A stretch of 64,000 bases of DNA, taken from the NCBI RefSeq assembly GCF_014851815.1, contig NZ_JACVAJ010000002.1, positions 124,001-188,000 on the forward strand. The letters run 5' to 3'. The translations under genes were made by a program, and so were the position numbers. The notes beneath the pieces are model-generated. The model worked only from the letters and a program-made list of their open reading frames with translations, had not been told where the DNA came from and searched no databases. The DNA is from Pseudoxanthomonas sp. PXM01. Lineage in GTDB: Bacteria > Pseudomonadota > Gammaproteobacteria > Xanthomonadales > Xanthomonadaceae. Below, one piece after another: positions 8,451 to 15,932 of this stretch. Position 1 is the first letter of the stretch. Each line of letters begins with the position of its first letter.

Positions 8451-9596
8451 ATGCGCTTTGCCATCGTCACCGAGACCTATCCGCCGGAAGTGAACGGCGT
8501 GGCCCTGACCGTGCAGGGACTGGAAGCCGGTCTGCGCCAGCGCGGCCATGACGTCTCCGTGATCCGGCCACGCCAGCCGGGCGACGGCAGCTACATCGAC
8601 GACACCCTGCTGGTCCGCGGCGCCAGCTTGCCGCGCTATCCGGGCCTGAAGTTCGGCCTGCCCGCCACGCGCCGCCTGCTGGCGCAATGGAAAGCCTCTC
8701 CACCGGACGCGATCTACGTGGCCACGGAAGGCCCTCTTGGCTGGTCGGCGTTGCGTGCGGCGCGACGGCTGGGCATTCCGGCGGCGACCGGCTTCCACAC
8801 CCGCTTCGACGAATACATGCGCGACTATGGCGTGCGCTTCCTGCAGCACACGGCGCTGCGCTGGATGCGCCGCTTCCACAATGGTGCCGATGCCACACTG
8901 GTCCCGACGCGCGAACTGGCCGACTTCCTGGAATCGCAGGGCTTCCATCACGTGGTGCGGTTGGCGCGTGCGGTCGATGCACGCCATTTCAGTCCCGTGC
9001 AACGCGATGACACCTTGCGCAAGGAGTGGGGGATCGGCCCGGACGACCTGGCGGTGATCTACGTGGGCCGCATCGCCGCCGAAAAGAACCTGGACCTGTC
9101 GATCCGCGCGTTCCGCGCGATCCAGCAGACGCAGCCGAACGCGAAGTTCGTCTGGGTCGGCGACGGCCCCGTGCGCGAGCGGCTGGCGCAGGAACACCCG
9201 GACTTCCTTTTCTGCGGCGTGCAGCGCGGCGAAGCGCTGGCGCGGCACTTCGCCAGCGGCGACCTGTTCCTGTTCTCCAGCCACAGCGAAACCTTCGGCA
9301 ACGTCACCCTGGAAGCGATGGCCAGCGGCGTGCCGACGGTGGCGTTCGACTACGGCGCCGCGCGCGAGCACCTGGTCGACGGCGTGCACGGTGCGGCGGT
9401 GGAAACCGATGACGACTTCCTCGCCGCCGCGCTGCGGCTGGCCACGGACGCCACGCTGCGACGGAGCCAGGGCAGCGCCGCCACCGCGGCGATGCGCGAC
9501 CTGCACCCGGACCGCGTGGCGGCCGACTTCGATGCCCTGCTGACCGACCTCGCCCTGACACGGAGAAGCCACCATGCGTCCGTTGCTGCCGCGTAA
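8451..9596 (+). CDS. GT4 family glycosyltransferase (MgtA/PimB-like)
   Basis: A 381-residue GT-B glycosyltransferase. The N-terminus has the acceptor-domain opening MRFAIVTETYPPEVNGVA. The donor domain has AVIYVGRIAAEKNLD and the E-x7-E signature in SETFGNVTLEAMASGVP. It is most like GDP-mannose- or hexose-dependent glycolipid glycosyltransferases. The ATG at 8451 is chosen because homologues begin at this motif; upstream codons in the same frame look non-coding. It overlaps the PAP2 phosphatase gene by 23 bp, a pairing that suggests a shared role in glycolipid or lipid-linked sugar metabolism at the inner membrane. Donor and acceptor are not determined. Confidence 0.9.
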   Translation: MRFAIVTETYPPEVNGVALTVQGLEAGLRQRGHDVSVIRPRQPGDGSYIDDTLLVRGASLPRYPGLKFGLPATRRLLAQWKASPPDAIYVATEGPLGWSALRAARRLGIPAATGFHTRFDEYMRDYGVRFLQHTALRWMRRFHNGADATLVPTRELADFLESQGFHHVVRLARAVDARHFSPVQRDDTLRKEWGIGPDDLAVIYVGRIAAEKNLDLSIRAFRAIQQTQPNAKFVWVGDGPVRERLAQEHPDFLFCGVQRGEALARHFASGDLFLFSSHSETFGNVTLEAMASGVPTVAFDYGAAREHLVDGVHGAAVETDDDFLAAALRLATDATLRRSQGSAATAAMRDLHPDRVAADFDALLTDLALTRRSHHASVAAA

Positions 9597-10125
9597 CGCC
9601 CTGATCGGCCGGGACACCGGCTGGTGCCTGCTCGCCAACCGCTGGGGAGAATGGAGCGGCGTGCGCCGCTTCTTCGCCATCGTCAGCCGGCTGGGCGACG
9701 GGGTGTTCTGGTACGTGCTGATGGCGGCGCTGATCGTGGCCGACGGCCTGGATGGGCTGGCCGCCTCCGCGCACCTGGCGGCGACCGGCGTCATCGCGCT
9801 GACCCTGTACAAGGCACTGAAGCGCTGGACCCGGCGGCCACGCCCGTTCGCCTCCGACGTGCGCATCCGCGCCTGGATCGCGCCGCTGGACGAATTCAGC
9901 TTCCCGTCCGGCCACGCGCTGCACGCGGTGGCGTTCACGGTGGTGGCACTGGCGCACTACCCGGTGCTGGCGCCGCTCCTGATTCCGTTCGCCGCCTGCG
10001 TGGCCGCGTCGCGGGTGGTCCTGGGCCTGCACTACCCCAGTGACGTGCTGGCCGCGACCGTGATCGGCACCACCCTGGCGGGGCTGTCGATCTGGCTGGT
10101 GCCGGGCGTCAGCCTGCTGGGCTGA
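9574..10125 (+). CDS. PAP2-family membrane phosphatase
   Basis: A 183-residue membrane protein with the three acid phosphatase motifs of the PAP2 superfamily: KRWTRRPRP near residue 85, FPSGH near 110, and SRVVLGLHYPSD near 150. About four to five hydrophobic helices surround them. It likely dephosphorylates a lipid phosphate such as phosphatidic acid, phosphatidylglycerol phosphate or undecaprenyl pyrophosphate on the periplasmic side. Its start lies inside the end of the glycosyltransferase gene, so translation is coupled. Substrate is inferred from family only. Confidence 0.88.
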   Translation: MRPLLPRNALIGRDTGWCLLANRWGEWSGVRRFFAIVSRLGDGVFWYVLMAALIVADGLDGLAASAHLAATGVIALTLYKALKRWTRRPRPFASDVRIRAWIAPLDEFSFPSGHALHAVAFTVVALAHYPVLAPLLIPFAACVAASRVVLGLHYPSDVLAATVIGTTLAGLSIWLVPGVSLLG

Positions 10126-10169
10126 GCACGACAGGCAAAGAATTACGAACTCACAGTTACGTTAAAATA

Positions 10170-10199
10170 ACTCAATGTTATAAATTATTGACATTGAGT
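10170..10199. promoter_or_regulatory. Perfect inverted repeat, candidate operator
   Basis: ACTCAATGT at 10170-10178 and ACATTGAGT at 10191-10199 form a perfect 9-bp inverted repeat around a 12-nt AT-rich spacer. It lies in an unusually AT-rich patch 51 bp upstream of the membrane protein-XRE regulator pair. The right arm overlaps a TTGACA hexamer at 10188-10193, which would make it a -35 region. Binding by the XRE protein encoded at 10674 (autoregulation) is an inference. Confidence 0.5.
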
Positions 10200-10249
10200 A
10201 AAGCCATGGATACCTTTGTCCCCGTCCAATCACCAACGGGGAGAGCACC

Positions 10250-10681
10250 ATGCTGTCGCGCGAACGTTTCGCCTGGGTCTGGCTCGGCGCACTGGCCGTC
10301 GTCTTCGGCGCCTACTTCACCTATCTGTCGGTCAATGCCGATGCGGTTGCCGCCATGCACATGGGGCAGCGGATCCTCGTGCTCGCCGTGGCGCTGGGAT
10401 CGTTGGGCGTCATCGCCGCCCTGACCTACCTGCTCGGACGGGACCGCGAGGAAGACGGTTCGCCCACGCCCATCGACGAGCGCGACCGGAGGATCGATTC
10501 GCGTGCGTCGGTGTACGCGTACTACGTGCTGATGGCCGGCATCATCGTGGTCGGCTGCGTCATGCCCTTCACCTCCGGCGGCTGGACCATCGTGCACGCC
10601 ACGCTGCTGGCGATCGCCGTGGCCGAAGGTGTCCATGCCAGCCTGGTGATCCTGGGTTACCGTCGAGGCCTGCGTGTCTGA
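10250..10681 (+). CDS. Membrane protein paired with XRE regulator
   Basis: A 143-residue protein with four hydrophobic helices (residues ~8-27, 42-62, 88-107 and 112-134). The central cytoplasmic loop contains a charged DERDRRIDSRAS segment. This layout, a small four-helix protein with an acidic/basic loop directly before a ~70-residue XRE regulator, is recurrent in bacteria (DUF2178-like), but its function is unclear to me. GGGGAGAG shortly upstream is the ribosome site. It overlaps the regulator gene by 8 bp. Confidence 0.75.
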   Translation: MLSRERFAWVWLGALAVVFGAYFTYLSVNADAVAAMHMGQRILVLAVALGSLGVIAALTYLLGRDREEDGSPTPIDERDRRIDSRASVYAYYVLMAGIIVVGCVMPFTSGGWTIVHATLLAIAVAEGVHASLVILGYRRGLRV

Positions 10682-10886
10682 CGCCCGGCTCACCAACCAG
10701 ATCCGCACGCTGCGCTTCCTGGCGGGCGAGATGACGCAGGCCGACCTCGGCAAGCGCGTCGGCGTGACGCGGCAGACCATCGCCGCGATCGAAGCCGGCA
10801 AGTACTCGCCCACGCTGGAATGCGCGTTCCGCATCGCGGACGTGTTCGACAAGCCGCTGGCCGAGGTGTTCGGCTGGGAGCGCTGA
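10674..10886 (+). CDS. XRE-family HTH transcriptional regulator (YozG-like)
   Basis: A 70-residue protein consisting of little more than a Cro/C1-type helix-turn-helix: TQADLGKRVGVTRQTIAAIE followed by GKYSPTLECAFRIADVF. It ends LAEVFGWER, as in small YozG-like regulators. The start is GTG at 10674, inside the upstream membrane-protein gene, so the two are translationally coupled. The membrane protein may control the regulator's activity, and the regulator may bind the dyad at 10170-10199; both are inferences. It converges with the amidase gene at 10900. Confidence 0.8.
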   Translation: MSDARLTNQIRTLRFLAGEMTQADLGKRVGVTRQTIAAIEAGKYSPTLECAFRIADVFDKPLAEVFGWER

Positions 10887-10903
10887 GCGGCCTGGCCGCT
10901 CAG
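10883..10903. terminator. Hairpin between convergent genes
   Basis: CTGAGCGGC and GCCGCTCAG form a perfect 9-bp stem with the 3-nt loop CTG. The hairpin includes the stop codons of both convergent genes (10674-10886 plus, 10900-11784 minus). There is no U-tract, so it is a candidate bidirectional terminator or 3'-end stabiliser rather than a canonical intrinsic terminator. Confidence 0.5.
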
Positions 10904-11784
10904 TCGAACCGTTCGACGCGTGCGCGCACCAGGGCGGGCTGCAGTTGCCCCGCCCAATCGCGATCATTCGCCACCTGTGCCTCGACACGGCTGTGGTCGA
11001 GCGCATCGATATCCAGGTCGGCAACGGCCCACACGTGATCGCCGGTGGTCTGCACCAGCACCCCGTCGGCGGGCAGACCACGGTCCATCGGGGCGAAGAT
11101 CGCCGCCTCACCGGTGTTGATGTCGAGCGCCGGACTCCACGGCGCTTCGCCCGCGGTCACCGCCTGAGCGACGAATATCCGGTTCTCCAGCGCACGGGCG
11201 AGGCACCCCACTCGCACGCGGGTGGTGCCGGCGGCGGTGTCCGTGCAACTCGGCACCAGCAACAGGCGCGCACCGGCCTCGGCCTGCGCACGTACCGGCA
11301 ACGGGAACTCGCTGTCGTAGCAGACGGCCACGCCGCAGCGCACGCCGTCGAGATCGAACACCTTCAGCGCATCGCCGCCTTCGATGACGCCCAGCCCTTT
11401 CTCGAACCCGGTCAACTGCAGTTTGTCCTGCCACGCGTGCGCGCCCTGTGGCGTGAACACGTCGCTGCGGTTGCGGTAGCGGCCTTCGCCGTACGCCAGC
11501 AGGAAACTGCCGGCGACGATGTGCAGGTCGAGTTCCTTCGCCAGCCGCGCGTACAGCGCCAGCCAGTCGTCGCGGTACCGCTGGATCGCGAGGAGTGAGG
11601 CGTGCAGGTCGGCCTGGATGGAGGCATCGAACGTGGCAGCCAGTTCCAGCGCCAGGTATTCCGGTAGCACCGCGATGCGCGCGCCCTGTGCGGCCGCGTC
11701 GCCCAGCACCCTCGCCTGCCGTTCGGCGAACGCGGCGAAATCCGTAGGCGCCTGGATGGCGTACTTGGCAACCGCGACCTTCAT
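10900..11784 (-). CDS. Carbon-nitrogen hydrolase (nitrilase/amidase superfamily)
   Basis: A 294-residue nitrilase-superfamily enzyme with the catalytic Glu in VLPEYLAL, the Lys in WQDKLQLT and the nucleophilic Cys in GVAVCYDSEFP. It is predicted to hydrolyse a C-N bond in a small amide. The ATG overlaps the stop codon of the upstream GNAT gene (ATGA), and family members begin MKVAVAKYA-like, which fixes the start. A GNAT acetyltransferase and a carbon-nitrogen hydrolase in tandem is a known pairing that suggests acylation/deacylation of a shared small molecule; the substrate is unknown. Confidence 0.9.
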   Translation of the reverse strand: MKVAVAKYAIQAPTDFAAFAERQARVLGDAAAQGARIAVLPEYLALELAATFDASIQADLHASLLAIQRYRDDWLALYARLAKELDLHIVAGSFLLAYGEGRYRNRSDVFTPQGAHAWQDKLQLTGFEKGLGVIEGGDALKVFDLDGVRCGVAVCYDSEFPLPVRAQAEAGARLLLVPSCTDTAAGTTRVRVGCLARALENRIFVAQAVTAGEAPWSPALDINTGEAAIFAPMDRGLPADGVLVQTTGDHVWAVADLDIDALDHSRVEAQVANDRDWAGQLQPALVRARVERFD

Positions 11785-12386
11785 CGCATCGGCTCCAGGC
11801 CGCGCAGCCAGAAGGTCAACGCGTGGTCGACTTCGCCCCGGCCGATTTCGTTCCAGGCCAACCGCATCGTCATGCCGGGCTGGCGCGTATAGCCGCGCTT
11901 GTCCCAGAACACGTCGTTGCCGCGGTGTCCGTCGGGCCAACGCGGGTCGCCGGGTTCACGATCCACCGCGCAGAACGCCGTCCAGCCGAACCGACCCAGC
12001 GCACGCGCATGCGCTTCGCGATGATCGAAGAAGGCATGGCCGATGCCGTTGCCGCGGTAAGCCGGCAGCAGCACGGATTCGCCGAAGTAGAAGATGTCCT
12101 CCGGGTCCATGCCGCTGTCCACGAACGGCTGGCGGAAGGCCTCGGTGTCGTCCGCCAACGGCAGGCCGGTGGACGCGCCGACCACCTGCCCCGCATCCAT
12201 CGCCAGCACGAACACGCTTTCGGCCGAGCGTGCATAGGCGTCGAGATAATCGCGTTCGAAGTCGAGGTCGCCTTCGTACAGATAGGGCCAGTCGCGGAAC
12301 ACCGCCACGCGCAGGCGCGCGACGTCGTCCAGCCACGGTGTGATTTCTGGCCCGCGATACAGGCCGATGGTGTAACCGGCAGTCAT
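11781..12386 (-). CDS. GNAT-family N-acetyltransferase
   Basis: A 201-residue acetyltransferase beginning MTAGYTIGLYRGPEI. The acetyl-CoA-binding motif A is in VLLPAYRGNGIGHAFFDHRE, with the R-G-N-G-I-G pyrophosphate loop, and FVLAMDAGQVVGAS is the preceding beta strand. The ATG at 12386 is the first start after the intergenic gap to the metallo-beta-lactamase gene. It overlaps the downstream amidase by four bases, so they are one transcription unit. Substrate unknown. Confidence 0.88.
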   Translation of the reverse strand: MTAGYTIGLYRGPEITPWLDDVARLRVAVFRDWPYLYEGDLDFERDYLDAYARSAESVFVLAMDAGQVVGASTGLPLADDTEAFRQPFVDSGMDPEDIFYFGESVLLPAYRGNGIGHAFFDHREAHARALGRFGWTAFCAVDREPGDPRWPDGHRGNDVFWDKRGYTRQPGMTMRLAWNEIGRGEVDHALTFWLRGLEPMR

Positions 12387-12415
12387 GCCGCCAGTGTAGC
12401 GGCATGGGCGCTGGC

Positions 12416-13420
12416 CTAGTGTGCGTGCGCCACGTGCCGGTGCGCGTGCTCGCCATCCTGCGCCAGCAGCCGGTAATGCACCCGGTCGGCATTGCCTAGG
12501 TCCACGCCGCGCGGGCGCGAGGCCACGCCGTCCTTGCCGAAATCCAGCACGGCGCCGACACCGGCGTACAGGTAGCGGTCGCCGAACGCCTTCAGCAGCG
12601 CGGCGAACGTCGGTTCGCCGGTGCAGTGGCCGGGCGCGATGTACTGGATGCGGTGCGCCTTCAAGGCATCGACGAGGCCGGCAATGGCGGTATCGTCGGC
12701 GTTGACGAAGTGGAAGCCGCCGATCACCAGATGGATCTGCGGATCGAGCTTGGCGGCCGCATCGACGATGTGCGCGATGCCCGGGTGCGAGCAGCCGACC
12801 ACGAGCACCAGGCCCTTGTCGGTCCGGATGGCCAGCGACAACTCGCGCAGTTCGCGCGTCCCCGGCGCATCGGAGACGGCGGCGATCGTCCACACGCCCG
12901 GCGCGATCTCGGTGGTGTCGGCCAGCGGCTTGAAGTTGCCCGTGGGCCAGGCGCGACCGAACTGCAGGCGTTCGGCCGGTTCGCCGTCGTAGTAACGCAT
13001 GCGTGCGGGCAACGAGGCGTCCTTGCGGTAGAAGCCGGACGGCAGCGACGAGCCGTAGATGCCGAAGCCTTCCTGCGGCGCGTAGACCGGCACCTGCGGA
13101 TTGACCTTCAGCACCTCGACCAGGCCGGCCATGTGGTCGGCGTGGCGATGCGACATCACCACCGCATCCAGCCGCGACAGGTCGATGCCTTTCGCCTTGA
13201 CGTTGCGCGCGAAGATCGCCGCATCGTTGCCGGTGTCGAACAGGATGCGCTTGCCGCCGGCCTCCACCAGCGCGGCGAAGCCCCAGTCCTTCTCCAGCGC
13301 GGGATCGTCGCCGAAGGCGTCGTAGATGACGGTGATGCGGGGGGCGGCGACATCGGCGGCGAACACGGGCGTGGCCAGGCAAGCGAAACCGAGGGCCAGA
13401 AGACGGAATAGGACACGCAT
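12416..13420 (-). CDS. Secreted metallo-beta-lactamase-fold hydrolase
   Basis: A 334-residue MBL-fold protein with a clear signal peptide (hydrophobic LLALGFACLATPVFA before ADVAAP). Metal ligands appear in VMSHRHADHMAG and GCSHPGIAHIV, with GGFHF and PGHCTG further on, a pattern seen in the family of MBL proteins related to 7,8-dihydropterin-6-methyl-4-(beta-D-ribofuranosyl)-aminobenzene 5'-phosphate synthase. The ATG at 13420 is preferred over one 24 nt upstream because GGAG lies about 9 nt before it and the signal peptide starts there. The C-terminus is His-rich (HAHRHVAHAH), which may bind metal. Confidence 0.85.
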   Translation of the reverse strand: MRVLFRLLALGFACLATPVFAADVAAPRITVIYDAFGDDPALEKDWGFAALVEAGGKRILFDTGNDAAIFARNVKAKGIDLSRLDAVVMSHRHADHMAGLVEVLKVNPQVPVYAPQEGFGIYGSSLPSGFYRKDASLPARMRYYDGEPAERLQFGRAWPTGNFKPLADTTEIAPGVWTIAAVSDAPGTRELRELSLAIRTDKGLVLVVGCSHPGIAHIVDAAAKLDPQIHLVIGGFHFVNADDTAIAGLVDALKAHRIQYIAPGHCTGEPTFAALLKAFGDRYLYAGVGAVLDFGKDGVASRPRGVDLGNADRVHYRLLAQDGEHAHRHVAHAH

Positions 13421-13556
13421 GCGCAAGCTCCGGGAAGAGATCATCGCGAGCTTACGCGTCGCACCCTACGCCTCCGTGGTACTCATACCTTTGGACTGAT
13501 AACCAGCACTCATGTGCTTATGCCGTACAGGCGTCCGCGCATGCATCACGACGTTC

Positions 13557-13841
13557 CTACATTGCGGCCCCTTCCCGGCGAAATCCTTCCGCCATCGCCC
13601 TCCGCAGCCACACACTGGCGAGCGTGGCCGACAGGTGCGCCACCACCAGGGGCAGGACGAACAGTGGAGCGAAACGTTCACCCGTCGCGAATGCCTTGCA
13701 GACCCAGAACATCGCAAGGCTTGCGGCAGCGAGCATCGGCAGGAACAGGGGGCGACAGAGGAACCCCAACAGCGCGGCAGCGACCGCGAACAGGGAGAAC
13801 GGCACCCACAGGATCGACAGTGCGGTGAGAAGTGCACTCAA
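13557..13841 (-). CDS. Small membrane protein downstream of creD locus
   Basis: A 94-residue protein, starting from TTG at 13841, with AGGGAG about 9 nt upstream. Three hydrophobic segments are separated by short loops, and the C-terminus is charged (RRAMAEGFRREGAAM). No domain recognised. It follows the 13864 gene with a 22-bp gap and runs in the same direction as creD, so it may be the last gene of the cre transcript. Confidence 0.6.
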   Translation of the reverse strand: MSALLTALSILWVPFSLFAVAAALLGFLCRPLFLPMLAAASLAMFWVCKAFATGERFAPLFVLPLVVAHLSATLASVWLRRAMAEGFRREGAAM

Positions 13842-13863
13842 CGAAGGCCGCTCCCTGCTCCGC

Positions 13864-14427
13864 CTAGTCCCACCAGCTGTAGACCACCAACCGCTCGTCC
13901 GGCAGCACCACGAGCCAGGCACCACCCGCGCGCTCCTGCGTGTAGTAGGCGCCATCCTGCCATGCCTTGGACAGGCGACGGCCCATGCCGGCCCCCACGT
14001 CCACATGCCCCACGCCGGGCCACAGGCCGGGGGCCGCTTCAGCCCGTCCCCATTCCTCCGGCAATGGCGAACGCCGCCACGCGGCGTAGCGGGCCGGGCC
14101 TCGCCGGGACAGCGCGCCGCGCGCGACCGTTGCCCCTTCGAAGTAGGCCAGGCCATCGCGCCGGATGGCGTCCGCCGCATCGTCGGACAGTTGCAGCACC
14201 ACCGCGCCATGCGTTTCGCATCGCACCAGCAGGCTCAACAGCATGCATTCCAGCTGTCCCTGCGACATCGCGAAGCGCTGCATGCCGGATGTCTCGATCA
14301 CCGACGGCAGCACCTGCTGCGCGCGATGGTAGATGCGTGCACGGTTCATCGCCCACCCCGCGGCAAGTACGAGCAGGAAGGCCGCAAGCGCGGCCTTCCA
14401 GGACGATCGGCGCGATGCCGGACGCAT
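13864..14427 (-). CDS. Hypothetical membrane-anchored protein next to creD
   Basis: A 187-residue protein with one N-terminal membrane segment (residues ~10-26, AALAAFLLVLAAGWAM) after a basic SRRSSWK tail. The rest is predicted to be extracytoplasmic. It contains several cysteines and the segment CETHGAVVLQLSDDAADAI. I do not recognise a domain. It begins 3 bp after the creD stop codon, so it is very likely co-transcribed with creBCD and may belong to the envelope-stress output of that system. Confidence 0.65.
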   Translation of the reverse strand: MRPASRRSSWKAALAAFLLVLAAGWAMNRARIYHRAQQVLPSVIETSGMQRFAMSQGQLECMLLSLLVRCETHGAVVLQLSDDAADAIRRDGLAYFEGATVARGALSRRGPARYAAWRRSPLPEEWGRAEAAPGLWPGVGHVDVGAGMGRRLSKAWQDGAYYTQERAGGAWLVVLPDERLVVYSWWD

Positions 14428-14430
14428 GGC

Positions 14431-15801
14431 TCAGCGCAGTTCCGTGCCGAGCGCATACCAGTCCACCTTGCGGGTGACCCACATGATCGCGGCCAGGATG
14501 CCGAATAGCAGCAGCGAGCCCATCAGCAGTGCATTGTCCTCGGACACTAGCAGGCCGTAGAGCACGCCATACAGCATCGTCAGCATCGTGGCGAAGCCGG
14601 CCGCCCGTATCCAGCTTCTCAGCACACCGGACAGGTAGACGAACTGCAGCCCGATGCACGCGACGGCCGAGACGAGGTAGGCCAGCCAGAAGGCGATGTG
14701 CTCGGACAGGCTGAGCAGCAACAGGAAGAAGATCGCCAGCGCCAGGCCCACCAGCAGGTACTGCAGCGGGTGGATCGGCAAGCGCTTGATCAGTTCGAAC
14801 AGGGCGAAGCCGACGAAGGTCAGCACCACGAACAGGATGCCGTACTTGCTGGCGCGATCGGCCTGCGTGTAGACGTCGATGGGGTCGACCAGACCGACGT
14901 GCAGCGCATCCACGCCACCGTTCAACGGCGCGGCCAGCACGCGGCCTTCGACGATGCGGTCCGACTGCGACGCCCCACCGTCCTCGCCCCGCAACTGCTT
15001 CTGCGCATTGCTGGCCAGCGAGGAGATCTTCCAGGTGGCATTGAAACCCGAACCACCGACGTCGCTGGTGGGGGAATAGCCCTCGAACTTCGGATGCGGC
15101 CACGAGGACTTGATCCGGATGTCGTTGTTGTCGCCCAGCGGCACGACGGACAGCGCCTCGGTGCCCTTGAGCAGCAGCTTCATCTTCACCTGCTGGCCCG
15201 CCGCACGGCCTGCTGCGACGGCAGGCAACTCGGCATGGATGCCATCCAGGCGGGCACCCAGGTAGCCGGTACCGGACTTCAGCGGAAGCGTCGCGCCATC
15301 GACCTTCAGCTCCGGCGTGCCGGCGACACCGCGCACGTCGGAAATGCCGAACACGAGATACGGCGTGCCGTACTGGCGTTCCGCGCCAGTGGCCGACGGC
15401 CCTGGCAACGAGGGTTCGAACGTGGCGTCGAGGTCCGCATGCCATTCGTACACCCGGACCTTGTACAGGCCCACGCTACGTTCGGAAGGCGCCATGTGGC
15501 CCGCGACCTGCAGGGTCTTGGGCATCTGCAGCAGATGGCCGCTGGTCTTGTCCTCGCGCTGGCGCTTGACGCCCTTGTCGTCGATCCACTCGGAACGGCG
15601 GGTCTCCGACCATGGCACGACGCGGATGGGACCCGTGAGCCGCTGCTTGCCGGCCGTGCCCTGGACCACGCGATCGACCGCCTGCTGGCGGTACGCCTCG
15701 CGCTCCTGGATGGTGCCGCGGATCATCATCAGCGGGATGAGCAACAGCAGGACCAGCCCGCCGACGGTGAGAAAGCGCAACAGCAACTTCAATGACTTCA
15801 T
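14431..15801 (-). CDS. creD: Inner membrane protein CreD
   Basis: A 456-residue CreD family protein. An N-terminal membrane helix (LLRFLTVGGLVLLLLIPL) precedes a large periplasmic domain of about 280 residues that includes GPIRVVPWSE and YGTPYLVFGISDVRG. A cluster of about five hydrophobic helices follows at the C-terminus. In other gammaproteobacteria creD is the main CreB-controlled gene and affects envelope integrity and beta-lactam tolerance. Here it lies directly downstream of creC. A near-match to the CreB binding tag lies 67 bp upstream of its ATG. Confidence 0.93.
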   Translation of the reverse strand: MKSLKLLLRFLTVGGLVLLLLIPLMMIRGTIQEREAYRQQAVDRVVQGTAGKQRLTGPIRVVPWSETRRSEWIDDKGVKRQREDKTSGHLLQMPKTLQVAGHMAPSERSVGLYKVRVYEWHADLDATFEPSLPGPSATGAERQYGTPYLVFGISDVRGVAGTPELKVDGATLPLKSGTGYLGARLDGIHAELPAVAAGRAAGQQVKMKLLLKGTEALSVVPLGDNNDIRIKSSWPHPKFEGYSPTSDVGGSGFNATWKISSLASNAQKQLRGEDGGASQSDRIVEGRVLAAPLNGGVDALHVGLVDPIDVYTQADRASKYGILFVVLTFVGFALFELIKRLPIHPLQYLLVGLALAIFFLLLLSLSEHIAFWLAYLVSAVACIGLQFVYLSGVLRSWIRAAGFATMLTMLYGVLYGLLVSEDNALLMGSLLLFGILAAIMWVTRKVDWYALGTELR

Positions 15802-15867
15802 GTCGATGCCCCGGTTGGATACGCGGTGCATCGTCCAGCCCGTCGGTGCAACGGGCAGGAAGCGTGT

Positions 15868-15883
15868 TTGAAGGCTGTGTGAA
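15868..15883 (-). promoter_or_regulatory. Imperfect cre-tag upstream of creD
   Basis: On the minus strand the sequence reads TTCAC-ACAGCC-TTCAA. The CreB binding tag known from E. coli is TTCAC-N6-TTCAC, so this matches 9 of 10 specified bases with exact spacing. It lies in the creC-creD gap, 67 bp upstream of the creD start and in the direction of creD. Function is inferred from position and match. Confidence 0.55.
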
Positions 15884-15932
15884 GTGCGCCCCGTCGTTCG
15901 GGCGAAGGCCGGGATGACGATTCGAGCTTGCG

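Noticed and set aside
13445-13556. Short frame or regulatory RNA between the MBL gene and the small membrane-protein gene
   Set aside because: No stable structure, frame or repeat that stands out; probably just the promoter region of the MBL gene.
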